From Clostridia bacterium (GTDB lineage: Bacteria > Bacillota > Clostridia > Oscillospirales > CAG-272): a stretch of DNA of 6,805 bases. The notes beneath the pieces were generated by a model, which ran no database searches, had not been told where the DNA came from, and was given only the letters and a program-made list of their open reading frames with translations. This document shows, in pieces, positions 1 through 6,295 of the stretch (its first letter is position 1; the number at the start of each line of letters is the position of its first letter). The translations under genes were made by a program, and so were the position numbers. The stretch spans positions 1 through 6,805 of the forward strand of contig CAADYQ010000113.1 in NCBI GenBank assembly GCA_900753295.1, given 5' to 3'.

Positions 1-24
1 AGCGCGACTGCCCCTTTTTTATTT
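1..24 (+). terminator. Possible 3' half of an upstream gene's terminator
   Basis: The window opens with a GC-rich run followed by CCCC, six T's and ATTT. This is what the descending arm and U-tract of an intrinsic terminator look like. The matching left arm would lie outside the window, so the hairpin itself cannot be seen. This is an inference from half a structure. If right, it separates the operon starting at 129 from whatever lies upstream. Confidence 0.35.
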
Positions 25-43
25 CAATTACATATTGCGGCAG

Positions 44-72
44 TTGATTTCGCTCTGCACATGTGTTATAAT
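44..72 (+). promoter_or_regulatory. Sigma-A type promoter of the ene-reductase/aconitase X/serine dehydratase operon
   Basis: A TTGATT -35 box (44-49) and a perfect TATAAT -10 box (67-72) are separated by exactly 17 bp. The -10 box is preceded by TG one base upstream (64-65), giving an extended -10. Transcription would start near base 79, leaving a leader of about 50 nt before the start codon at 129. The 8-bp palindrome TGTTAACA (72-79) sits across the predicted start point and could be part of an operator. No other promoter is needed for the four genes that follow. Confidence 0.75.
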
Positions 73-128
73 GTTAACAACGCTAAATGCGCAATGCCCG
101 AGAATAATTTTTACGGAGGTCCTTTCCA

Positions 129-2186
129 ATGGATGAGAGACTAAATTCCCTTTTCACGCCGTGGAAGATCGGCAAATGCGAGATCAAAAACCGCATAGTG
201 CTTACAAGCATGGGCGGCACAGATCTTTTCGGATGGATGGAAAAAAACCATTTTGACCGCGACGGTGCGCGCTTCATTATGGAAGTCGCCAAAAACAACG
301 CAGGCCTTGTCATGCCCGGATGTCAGCCCGTCTACAATCCGATGTTCGGTCAGTGGCTCTACAAAAACAAAAAAATGTATGACGACCTGGCAAAGTGGAT
401 GCCGGAATTCCACAAGACCGGTGCCAAGCTGTTCGTCCAGCTCACCGCCGGCTTCGGACGCTCCTTCACCATCAGCGAGATGATGGAAAAGCTCTACACG
501 AACAAATTCCTGCGCGCCGTCAGCAAGCCGTTTATGGATCTTGATAAGATCACGGCTACCGCCAGCCCCTCCCCCAACCGCTGGTCGGACAAGGTGCCGT
601 CGCGCGCCATGACCGTTGACGAGATACACGAATTCGTGGACGCGTTTGCAAAATGCGCAAAAATGCTCAAGGACGCCGGAGTGGACGGCGTTGAGGTCCA
701 CGCGGTACACGAGGGCTATCTGCTTGACCAGTTCACGCTGAAATATGTCAACAAGCGTACCGACGAGTACGGCGGTTCATTTGAGAACAGATACCGCTTC
801 CCCGTTGAGATCGTAAAGGCGATAAAAGCCGCCTGCGGCAGCGACTTCCCCGTATCTCTCAGATACAGCGTTATATCCAAGACCAAGGGCTTCCGCCAGG
901 GCGCGCTCCCCGGTGAGGACTATACAGAGGTGGGGCGCGACATGGAGGAATCCGAGCGCGCGGCAAAATATCTCCGCGATGCGGGATACGACTGCCTCAA
1001 CTGCGACAACGGTACATATGATGCATGGTACGGGGCGCATCCGCCTATCTATATGCCCGAAAACTGCAACCTTGCCGATGTCGAGCACATAAAGGAATTT
1101 GTGGACATTCCCGTTATCTGCGCCGGCAGGCTCGATCCCGTTACTGCCGCAAACGCCGTATCCGAGGGCAAGCTCGACGGCGCGGGCTTTGCGCGTCAGT
1201 TCCTCGCCGACCCGGAATGGATAACCAAGCTCATGGATGGGCGCGCCGAGGACATCCGCCCCTGCATCCTCTGCCACAACGGTTGCTTCAATATGTGCCA
1301 CTACAAGGGCGTACCGAACGACCAGAACCTTTCCGACAGTCTGCACCTTGCGCGTTGCGCCGTCAACGCCGAGATGATGCAGTGGGGCAAGCACCACATC
1401 GACAAGACCTCCTCGCCCAAGACTGTACACATCGTAGGCGGCGGCATAGGCGGCATGGAGGCGGCGCGCGTGCTCAAACTGCGCGGTCACAAGCCGGTCA
1501 TCCACGAAAAATCCAATGAGCTTGGCGGCGCCTTTATCGCCGCGAGCGCCGAGTCCTACAAGGGCAAGCTACGCGACCTGCTTGCATGGTACAAGCGGCA
1601 GATGAAGGAGCTTGATATCGAAGTCCGCCTCGGAGACGAGGTGAAGGACGTTTCCGCCTTCGGCAGCGATCCCGTGATCGTTGCGACCGGAGCCGTGCCG
1701 CGCGTACTGCGCCGCGTTCCCGGCAACGAAAAGATGGTAGAGGCGTGCGAGTTCCTGCTCGGAAAGAAGGATGTCGGCGAGACAGTCGCCGTTATCGGCG
1801 GCGGACTTACCGGCTGCGAGATCGCGTACGAGCTTGCGCTTCACGGCAAAAAGCCCATCATCGTTGAAATGAAGGACGACCTTGTGGCGCAAAAGGGCGT
1901 TTGCCTTGCAAACTCCTCTTACCTGCGCGAATGGTTTGCGCTGAACGAAGTTCCGGTATATCTTGAGACCGCTCTCAAAGAGGTAAAGGACGGCGCGATC
2001 GTCTGCGCCGGCAAGGACGGTTCCGACTTTGAGCTTGCGTGCGATTCCGTTATAAGCTGCGCCGGTTACATCCCCGCGCCGCTCACCGAAAAACGCAGCG
2101 GCGTTCAGCTGATAGGCGACTGCCGTGCAGTCGGAAATCTCCGTTCGGTCGTATGGGAAGCATACGAAGCGGCGATGAAGATATAA
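129..2186 (+). CDS. NADH:flavin ene-reductase, Old Yellow Enzyme family with 4Fe-4S and FAD/NAD(P) domains (2,4-dienoyl-CoA reductase / BaiCD / 2-enoate reductase type)
   Basis: This 685-residue cytosolic flavoenzyme should pass electrons from NAD(P)H through FAD, a 4Fe-4S cluster and FMN to an activated C=C bond. Residues 1-375 form the FMN TIM barrel, with the family signature HAVHEGYLLDQF (191-202) followed by RTDEYGGSFENRYRF (210-224). Y197 is the probable proton donor. The cluster ligands are C379, C382, C386 and C410 (CxxCxxxC then C). An FAD Rossmann motif GGGIGG lies at 437-442, a nucleotide motif GGGLTG at 557-562, and a second FAD contact GD at 663-664. Length is normal for the multidomain class (roughly 640-690). 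The start is supported by ACGGAGGT at 113-120, 8 bases upstream. The extra Glu in HxxHEGY, from memory, points to BaiCD/BaiH or 2-enoate reductases rather than FadH. The substrate is unknown. The gene leads an operon with two iron-sulfur dehydratases, so it may reduce an enoate one of them makes. Confidence 0.92.
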   Translation: MDERLNSLFTPWKIGKCEIKNRIVLTSMGGTDLFGWMEKNHFDRDGARFIMEVAKNNAGLVMPGCQPVYNPMFGQWLYKNKKMYDDLAKWMPEFHKTGAKLFVQLTAGFGRSFTISEMMEKLYTNKFLRAVSKPFMDLDKITATASPSPNRWSDKVPSRAMTVDEIHEFVDAFAKCAKMLKDAGVDGVEVHAVHEGYLLDQFTLKYVNKRTDEYGGSFENRYRFPVEIVKAIKAACGSDFPVSLRYSVISKTKGFRQGALPGEDYTEVGRDMEESERAAKYLRDAGYDCLNCDNGTYDAWYGAHPPIYMPENCNLADVEHIKEFVDIPVICAGRLDPVTAANAVSEGKLDGAGFARQFLADPEWITKLMDGRAEDIRPCILCHNGCFNMCHYKGVPNDQNLSDSLHLARCAVNAEMMQWGKHHIDKTSSPKTVHIVGGGIGGMEAARVLKLRGHKPVIHEKSNELGGAFIAASAESYKGKLRDLLAWYKRQMKELDIEVRLGDEVKDVSAFGSDPVIVATGAVPRVLRRVPGNEKMVEACEFLLGKKDVGETVAVIGGGLTGCEIAYELALHGKKPIIVEMKDDLVAQKGVCLANSSYLREWFALNEVPVYLETALKEVKDGAIVCAGKDGSDFELACDSVISCAGYIPAPLTEKRSGVQLIGDCRAVGNLRSVVWEAYEAAMKI

Positions 2187-2199
2187 GGAGGAACAAAGA

Positions 2200-3486
2200 A
2201 TGGATCACAAAATGAAACTCACCGACGAACAGCAGGCTATCCTTGACGGCAGCCGCGGTGAGACTATGGCAAAGGTCATGGAGACGCTCGTGCGCTACGG
2301 CGAGCTGTTCGGCGCAGACGAAATGGTCCCCGTGACGAGCAAATACAATCACCTTGTCACATCATTCGGACTCAAGGCGCTGGCTCCGGTCTACGCGCTG
2401 ATGGATCAGCTGATCGATGCGGGAGCGGTCTCGGCTCAGAAATTCTCGGCGGACCCCCGCCCGCTCGACCCGAACGTGCCCTCAAACTTCCTTCAGAATT
2501 TCGTATTCAACAAATTCATGTATACAAAGCAGGATTTTTATGAGGGACAGCTCAAAAAGCTCGGTCTTATGAACGACGATGCGTTCACCTGCACCTGCTA
2601 CATGGATGAGGTCGGCAACACACCCGCGATGGGGGACGTGCTGTCGTGGTCGGAATCATCCGCCGTTGTTTACGCAAACTCGGTGCTCGGCGCTCGTTGC
2701 AACCGCAACTCCGGCATTATCGACCTTATGGGCTCGATAGTCGGGTATGTTCCCTCCTTCGGCTTCCTCAAGGATGAAGGCAGACGCGCAAGCTGGATAG
2801 TTGAAATAAAGACGACGAAAAAGCCGGAGGCTCAGCTTCTCGGCTCGGCTATCGGCATGAAGGTCATGGAGGATGTTCCCTACATCCGCGGACTTGACCG
2901 TTGGCTCGGCGGCAAGCTGGACGACGATGCAAAAACATATCTCAAGGATCTCGGCGCGGCAACGGCATCGAACGGCGCGGTCGGTCTTTACCATGTTGAA
3001 AACATAACGCCCGAGGCTGTAAAGTACGGCGAGAGCCTGATAAAGGATGACGCCAAGGTCTACGTCATCGACGACGCGGAGCTAAAGCGTGTCTACGACA
3101 GCTACCCCGTCATTTGGAAGAACAAAGACGCAAAGCCCAAGCTCTGCTTTATGGGATGTCCGCACATGAGCCTCAATCAGCTCATTTCGTGGACCGAAAA
3201 GGTCGAAGGCGCTCTGAAGGCGGCAGGCAACGAAAAAGTGGTCATTCCCACCGTATTCACCGCCGCGCCCGGCGTGCTTAAAGCCTTTGAAGCGACTCCG
3301 TATGCCGCAAGGCTCAAAAAGACGGGCGTTATCACAAGCTACATCTGCCCGCTCATGTATATGAACAATCCTCTCAGCACAAAAATGCCGGTAATAACCT
3401 CAAGCAACAAGCTGCGCACCTACACCAGCGCACGCTATTACACCGACGATGAAATACTTACCGAGATAACCGGAGGTAAAAAGTAA
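2200..3486 (+). CDS. Aconitase X large (catalytic) subunit, DUF521 family dehydratase
   Basis: This 428-residue protein carries the aconitase X core: CTCY (131-134), SESSAVVYANSVLGAR (151-166), GLD (231-233), LGAATASNGAVGLYHVENITPEA (251-273), GCPHMSL (319-325) and a late Cys at 383. Likely Fe-S ligands are C131 or C133, C320 and C383, assigned by position in the family motifs. Characterised relatives remove water from mevalonate 5-phosphate (archaea) or cis-3-hydroxy-L-proline (bacteria); the substrate here is not evident. Most relatives I recall read GARTNRE where this one reads GARCNRNSG (C167), so specificity may differ. Translation starts 8 bases after AGGAGG (2186-2191), which overlaps the previous stop codon. 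The swivel subunit follows after 1 bp, and the two should form one enzyme, with the active site between the chains. Confidence 0.9.
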   Translation: MDHKMKLTDEQQAILDGSRGETMAKVMETLVRYGELFGADEMVPVTSKYNHLVTSFGLKALAPVYALMDQLIDAGAVSAQKFSADPRPLDPNVPSNFLQNFVFNKFMYTKQDFYEGQLKKLGLMNDDAFTCTCYMDEVGNTPAMGDVLSWSESSAVVYANSVLGARCNRNSGIIDLMGSIVGYVPSFGFLKDEGRRASWIVEIKTTKKPEAQLLGSAIGMKVMEDVPYIRGLDRWLGGKLDDDAKTYLKDLGAATASNGAVGLYHVENITPEAVKYGESLIKDDAKVYVIDDAELKRVYDSYPVIWKNKDAKPKLCFMGCPHMSLNQLISWTEKVEGALKAAGNEKVVIPTVFTAAPGVLKAFEATPYAARLKKTGVITSYICPLMYMNNPLSTKMPVITSSNKLRTYTSARYYTDDEILTEITGGKK

Positions 3487-3487
3487 A

Positions 3488-3931
3488 ATGAAAACATTCA
3501 AAGGCAGAGTAGTCGCCGCCGGCGAGCTTACCGCCGAGGCGCTCGTATCTCACGGCGGACTCAATACGCTTGCATCCTTCCAGAAAGCGCTTCAGTTCGG
3601 CGACAAAAACGCCACCTGCGGCGACCAGAACAATCCCGATCTTTACGGCAAAAAAATGCTCGGCAAGGCGCTTTGCCTGCCGCGCACCATCGGCTCAACG
3701 ACCGGCGGACTTGTGCTTTACTGCGCCTGCTCGATGGGACGTCAGCCGGCGTGTATGCTCTTCTCCGAGCCGATCGACTCGCTCGCGGCTGCGGGCGCGG
3801 TGCTCTCGGACGTGTGGCTCGGAGGTCATCCGCTGCCCGTCATCGACTGCCTCGGCGACGAATTTCTTGAGTATGTCAAGGACGGCATGAAGATCACGAT
3901 CCACAGCGACGGCACGGTAGACGCGGAATGA
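3488..3931 (+). CDS. Aconitase X small (swivel) subunit, DUF126 family
   Basis: This 147-residue protein is the mobile swivel domain that completes the aconitase X active site. It opens with the typical GRVVAAGELTAEALV strand (6-20). The catalytic-serine loop is GSTTGG (69-74), with S70 the likely base or substrate-binding residue. It continues with AGAVLSDVWLGGHPLPVID (102-120), matching the family's conserved A-ELxx-IPV segment, and ends in a beta strand, KITIHSDGTV. From memory, most relatives have an HHP-x-G motif before the serine loop; here the region reads NNPDLYGKKM (48-57), a possible specificity change. Several Cys residues (44, 63, 79, 81, 89, 121) make it unusually Cys-rich. The ribosome site is GGAGGT at 3472-3477, inside the end of the large-subunit gene. 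The gene overlaps the next one by 4 bp, suggesting translational coupling. Confidence 0.87.
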   Translation: MKTFKGRVVAAGELTAEALVSHGGLNTLASFQKALQFGDKNATCGDQNNPDLYGKKMLGKALCLPRTIGSTTGGLVLYCACSMGRQPACMLFSEPIDSLAAAGAVLSDVWLGGHPLPVIDCLGDEFLEYVKDGMKITIHSDGTVDAE

Positions 3932-5130
3932 AATCGCTCCGCGAATTATACAAAATAGGCAGAGGACCGTCAAGCTCGCACACGATAGGTCCCGAAATGA
4001 TAGCCCGGAACGCGCTTGCGCGTTTCGGGCAGAGGCGGTACCGCGTGGAGCTTTTCGGCTCGCTTGCTCTCACCGGAAAGGGACACGGCACCGACCGCGT
4101 GCTTTGCGAGGTGTTGGGCGCGGATACCGATATCGTCTTCAACAAAACCGAAAAGAATATCCCGCATCCGAATTACATGAAAATATACTCGCTGACCGAC
4201 GGCGGCGAGCCGGAATTTCTTCTTGACGCGGTATCTGTCGGCGGCGGAAGCGTGCTCATCGACGGGCATGAGCTTGCCGATTCGCGCGAGGTCTACCCAG
4301 AGCACGATTTTACAGAGGTGCGCAAGTTTGCCGACTCACGCGGCATGACGCTGCCGGATTACGTGAGGCACTACGAGTCGGACGTGTATTCCCATCTTGC
4401 GGCGGTCTGGACGGCAATGAAGGAAAGCGTAGAACGCGGGCTCAAGGCGTCCGGCGTCCTCGGCGGCGGTCTTGAGCTTGAGCGCAAGGCGCGCGTTCTT
4501 TACGGCGAAAATGCAAAATTTGAGCTGTCGCTCATCCACGAGAACCGCAAGGTGTCGGCATACGCGCTCGCGGTCGCCGAGGAAAACGCCGCCAACGGGA
4601 CCGTTGTGACCGCGCCGACCTGCGGCTCGGCGGGGATAGTCCCGGCGGTGCTTTACTACATGTACCGCGATTGCGGCGTGACCGAAAGCGAAATACTTGA
4701 CGCGCTTGCCGTAGCCGGCGTGGTAGGCAATGTGGTAAAGCAGAACGCCTCGATAAGCGGAGCCGAATGCGGCTGTCAGGCGGAGGTCGGCGTTGCCTGC
4801 TCGATGGCTGCGGCTGCGCTGGCACAGATATACGAGTTGGGGATCGCCGACATCGAATGCTCGGCTGAGATCGCACTTGAACATAACCTCGGACTCACCT
4901 GCGACCCGGTGCTGGGGCTGGTGCAGATTCCATGCATCGAACGCAACGCAATGGCGAGCATCAAGGCGTTCAACGCCGTGATGCTTGCAAAATCGCTTGA
5001 AAGCAAGCATAAGGTGTCCTTCGACGAGATCGTTGAGGTGATGTACCAGACCGGCAAGGACATGAACCAGGGCTACCGCGAGACTTCCGTCGGCGGTCTT
5101 GCCAAAATATACGCCGAAAAGGGAAAGTGA
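3928..5130 (+). CDS. sdaA: L-serine dehydratase (L-serine ammonia-lyase), iron-sulfur dependent, compact single-chain form
   Basis: This enzyme should deaminate L-serine to pyruvate and ammonia using a 4Fe-4S cluster, in the cytosol. The N-terminal beta-type domain (about 1-140) carries GPSSSHTIGP (13-22), GSLALTGKGHGTDR (44-57), HPNYM (80-84) and VGGG (104-107). The C-terminal alpha-type domain has APTCGSAGIVPAV (229-241), KQNASISGAECGCQAE (271-286) and CDPVLGLVQIPCIERN (325-340). C283, C325 and C336 have the same 42 and 11 spacing as the cluster ligands I recall for the Legionella enzyme (C343/C385/C396). At 400 residues it is shorter than the usual 450-460, and its tail (YAEKGK) has no terminal Cys to cap the cluster. 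The ATG overlaps the previous stop (ATGA) with no strong ribosome site, so translation probably depends on coupling. A related beta-hydroxy amino acid could be the true substrate, given the neighbours. Confidence 0.88.
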   Translation: MKSLRELYKIGRGPSSSHTIGPEMIARNALARFGQRRYRVELFGSLALTGKGHGTDRVLCEVLGADTDIVFNKTEKNIPHPNYMKIYSLTDGGEPEFLLDAVSVGGGSVLIDGHELADSREVYPEHDFTEVRKFADSRGMTLPDYVRHYESDVYSHLAAVWTAMKESVERGLKASGVLGGGLELERKARVLYGENAKFELSLIHENRKVSAYALAVAEENAANGTVVTAPTCGSAGIVPAVLYYMYRDCGVTESEILDALAVAGVVGNVVKQNASISGAECGCQAEVGVACSMAAAALAQIYELGIADIECSAEIALEHNLGLTCDPVLGLVQIPCIERNAMASIKAFNAVMLAKSLESKHKVSFDEIVEVMYQTGKDMNQGYRETSVGGLAKIYAEKGK

Positions 5131-5165
5131 AAAACGCCATATCCGCAAAATCAAGCAAAAGTCTG

Positions 5166-5194
5166 TTGACAGTCACGCGATTGTATGATATAAT
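5166..5194 (+). promoter_or_regulatory. Full-consensus sigma-A promoter with extended -10, upstream of the membrane protein gene
   Basis: A perfect TTGACA (5166-5171) and a perfect TATAAT (5189-5194) are separated by 17 bp. A TG one base before the -10 box (5186-5187) adds an extended -10. Start would fall near 5201, giving a leader of about 65 nt before the ATG at 5266. No terminator hairpin is visible between the serine dehydratase stop (5130) and this promoter, so read-through from the upstream operon may also reach the membrane protein gene. Confidence 0.85.
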
Positions 5195-5265
5195 TTGAAT
5201 GATGCTACACAAAAAAACGCGAACGTACCGTACAATCTAAAAAACAACATTAAGGAGTTATCATC

Positions 5266-5793
5266 ATGAAAAAAGAGAGCACCAAACGGCACGATTTCCT
5301 GCGTATGCTTGCAATTCTGATCATCATTATGATCTTCAAAACGTTTCTCATCAACGACCTCATCGTGACGCTCGTCAATGCGGTATTTGATGCCGGTATA
5401 GACGGAAGCGTTGCCAACACATTTGCCGGTTATATAATATCAGCGGCAATATGCGGCGCGGTGCTCGCAACGCTCGCCTGCCGCCGTATCGAAAATGACG
5501 GCGAGGAAAAGCGCGAATTTCTTGAATTCACTGCGGACAAAGAGCCGACAGCGGAAACGCTGCGCGATTTCACGAAAACGCGCAACAGCATAAAGAGGAA
5601 TCTCATCGCCACTGCCGCCGCGCTTGTAGTAATCCTTTTCTATACCTACGGCGCTCGCCTCGTTGTCTACCCGATATACACCCTGCTGTTCCTGCTTGAT
5701 TTTTCGATCATGTTCGGTCTCAGCACGTGGGCGGAATTCGGAGGCAGAAATCGCATCCTGCGCAAATGGGACGCGGAGAGACTGCACAAATAA
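5266..5793 (+). CDS. Uncharacterised small integral membrane protein (about four predicted helices)
   Basis: I do not recognise this 175-residue protein. It has a short basic N-terminus (MKKESTKRHD) followed by hydrophobic stretches at roughly 11-40, 48-71, 111-129 and 131-153. A charged loop (about 73-110) separates the two helix pairs and is rich in Glu, Lys and Arg, with a short basic C-terminal tail. By the positive-inside rule both termini and the middle loop would face the cytoplasm; this is an inference. There is no enzyme motif, cysteine cluster or transporter signature. The start is supported by AAGGAG (5252-5257), 8 bases upstream. It has its own strong promoter and is followed by a hairpin at 5806-5838, so it can be a single-gene unit. 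Nothing ties it functionally to the iron-sulfur operon beyond adjacency and orientation. Confidence 0.8.
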   Translation: MKKESTKRHDFLRMLAILIIIMIFKTFLINDLIVTLVNAVFDAGIDGSVANTFAGYIISAAICGAVLATLACRRIENDGEEKREFLEFTADKEPTAETLRDFTKTRNSIKRNLIATAAALVVILFYTYGARLVVYPIYTLLFLLDFSIMFGLSTWAEFGGRNRILRKWDAERLHK

Positions 5794-5805
5794 AAAATAA
5801 AAACC

Positions 5806-5846
5806 GGGCTGTTAAAAACTCAATGTTTTTAACAGCCCAATTTATT
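5806..5846 (+). terminator. Intrinsic terminator, perfect 14-bp stem, probably bidirectional
   Basis: The arms GGGCTGTTAAAAAC (5806-5819) and GTTTTTAACAGCCC (5825-5838) pair perfectly around the 5-base loop TCAAT. On the plus strand it follows the membrane protein stop codon by 12 bases and is trailed by a modest AATTTATT. On the minus strand the same stem is followed by GGTTTTTATTTTTTA, a much better U-tract. It therefore probably ends the plus-strand operon and also backs up the minus-strand tRNA terminator. Confidence 0.85.
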
Positions 5847-5996
5847 GCTTCGCCGCGTGGTTCGCCATCGGCGCGCATCACAGCGGGATCATACCCCCGT
5901 TTGCGCCGGATGTTCGTGCTGATTCCCACGCTTGCGGAGCGCAAACTTATCCAACCCCGTGCCGGGGTTGGAGGGGTTCAGATCGGTACAAGATGC
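5839..5996. other. Non-coding spacer with two inverted repeats
   Basis: I see no credible gene here. There is a perfect 9-bp inverted repeat CCAACCCCG/CGGGGTTGG (5951-5959 and 5963-5971) around the 3-base loop TGC. A second, 8-bp pair GTTTGCGC (5899-5906) and GCGCAAAC (5939-5946) is separated by 32 bases. Neither is followed by a T-run on either strand, so they are not ordinary terminators. They could be part of a structured RNA, a palindromic repeat family, or decayed sequence. The window alone cannot decide. Confidence 0.4.
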
Positions 5997-6035
5997 AATA
6001 AAGCCCACACGGACAAAGTCCGTGTGGGCTTTATT
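5997..6035 (-). terminator. Intrinsic terminator of tRNA-Thr, 18-bp perfect stem
   Basis: The arms AATAAAGCCCACACGGAC (5997-6014) and GTCCGTGTGGGCTTTATT (6018-6035) are perfectly complementary around a 3-base loop. Read on the minus strand the stem begins on the final A of the tRNA's CCA end and finishes in CTTTATT. It is positioned to end the tRNA transcript immediately after the mature 3' end. Confidence 0.88.
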
Positions 6036-6110
6036 GGAGCTGGTGGCGGGATTCGAACCCGCGACCTGTTGATTACGAATCAACTGCTCTACCGACTGAG
6101 CCACACCAGC
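6035..6110 (-). tRNA. tRNA-Thr, anticodon CGT (reads ACG)
   Basis: The minus strand folds into a complete 76-nt cloverleaf. It has a 7-bp acceptor GCTGGTG/CACCAGC, D stem GCTC/GAGC, anticodon stem GTTGA/TCAAC with loop TTCGTAA, and T stem GCGGG/CCCGC with loop TTCGAAT. The discriminator base is T and CCA is encoded. The anticodon CGT lies at 6075-6077 on the plus strand and specifies threonine codon ACG. All stems are fully Watson-Crick paired, so there is no sign of a pseudo-tRNA. It appears to be a single-gene transcription unit with its own promoter and terminator. Confidence 0.97.
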
Positions 6111-6142
6111 ATTTCACGCATGCTTGCTTAGCGTGCTTTTCT

Positions 6143-6171
6143 ATTATATCACATATGCTTGTTTTTTGCAA
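6143..6171 (-). promoter_or_regulatory. Promoter of tRNA-Thr
   Basis: On the minus strand a -35 box TTGCAA (plus-strand 6166-6171) and a perfect TATAAT -10 box (plus-strand 6143-6148) are separated by exactly 17 bp. Transcription would begin near 6136, leaving a 5' leader of about 25 nt for RNase P to remove before the mature tRNA end at 6110. Confidence 0.8.
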
Positions 6172-6224
6172 TATCTTTTTTCAAAAAAAACGAAATTATT
6201 TCTGCGACATCATGCGCCGCGGTT

Positions 6225-6253
6225 TTGTGTCACTTCCGCGCCATGTGCATAAA
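6225..6253 (+). promoter_or_regulatory. Weak candidate promoter for the small-protein pair
   Basis: TTGTGT (6225-6230) and CATAAA (6248-6253) have 17-bp spacing. They match the consensus only moderately, but they are the best pair I see between the tRNA promoter and the start codon at 6296. The heptamer TGTGCAT is repeated at 6244-6250 and 6255-6261, overlapping the candidate -10 region. This is tentative. Confidence 0.3.
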
Positions 6254-6295
6254 CTGTGCATGAGGAACATTGATATCTTACGGAGGTAACAGCTC

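Noticed and set aside
79..128. Possible riboswitch in the leader of the ene-reductase operon
   Set aside because: The predicted leader is only about 50 nt, with no hairpin or T-run, which is too short for a known riboswitch class.
4336..5154. Long 272-residue open frame antisense to the serine dehydratase
   Set aside because: It mirrors codon bias of the real gene, has no recognisable motif and no ribosome site; other antisense frames under the operon (e.g. 777-1505, 141-710) were rejected for the same reason.
5889..6104. Minus-strand open frame with MAQSVEQLIRNQQVAGSNPAT
   Set aside because: This is the direct translation of the tRNA-Thr itself and its terminator, a common annotation artefact.
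5727..6131. Open frame running from the membrane protein gene through the tRNA region
   Set aside because: Its C-terminal part (GGIRTRDLLITNQLLYRLSH) is the well-known false translation of the strand opposite a tRNA gene, and it also crosses two terminator hairpins.
6172..6192. T-run followed by A-run as a terminator or hairpin
   Set aside because: The pairing is only A-T with a one-base loop and would not be stable; it looks like AT-rich upstream sequence of the tRNA promoter.
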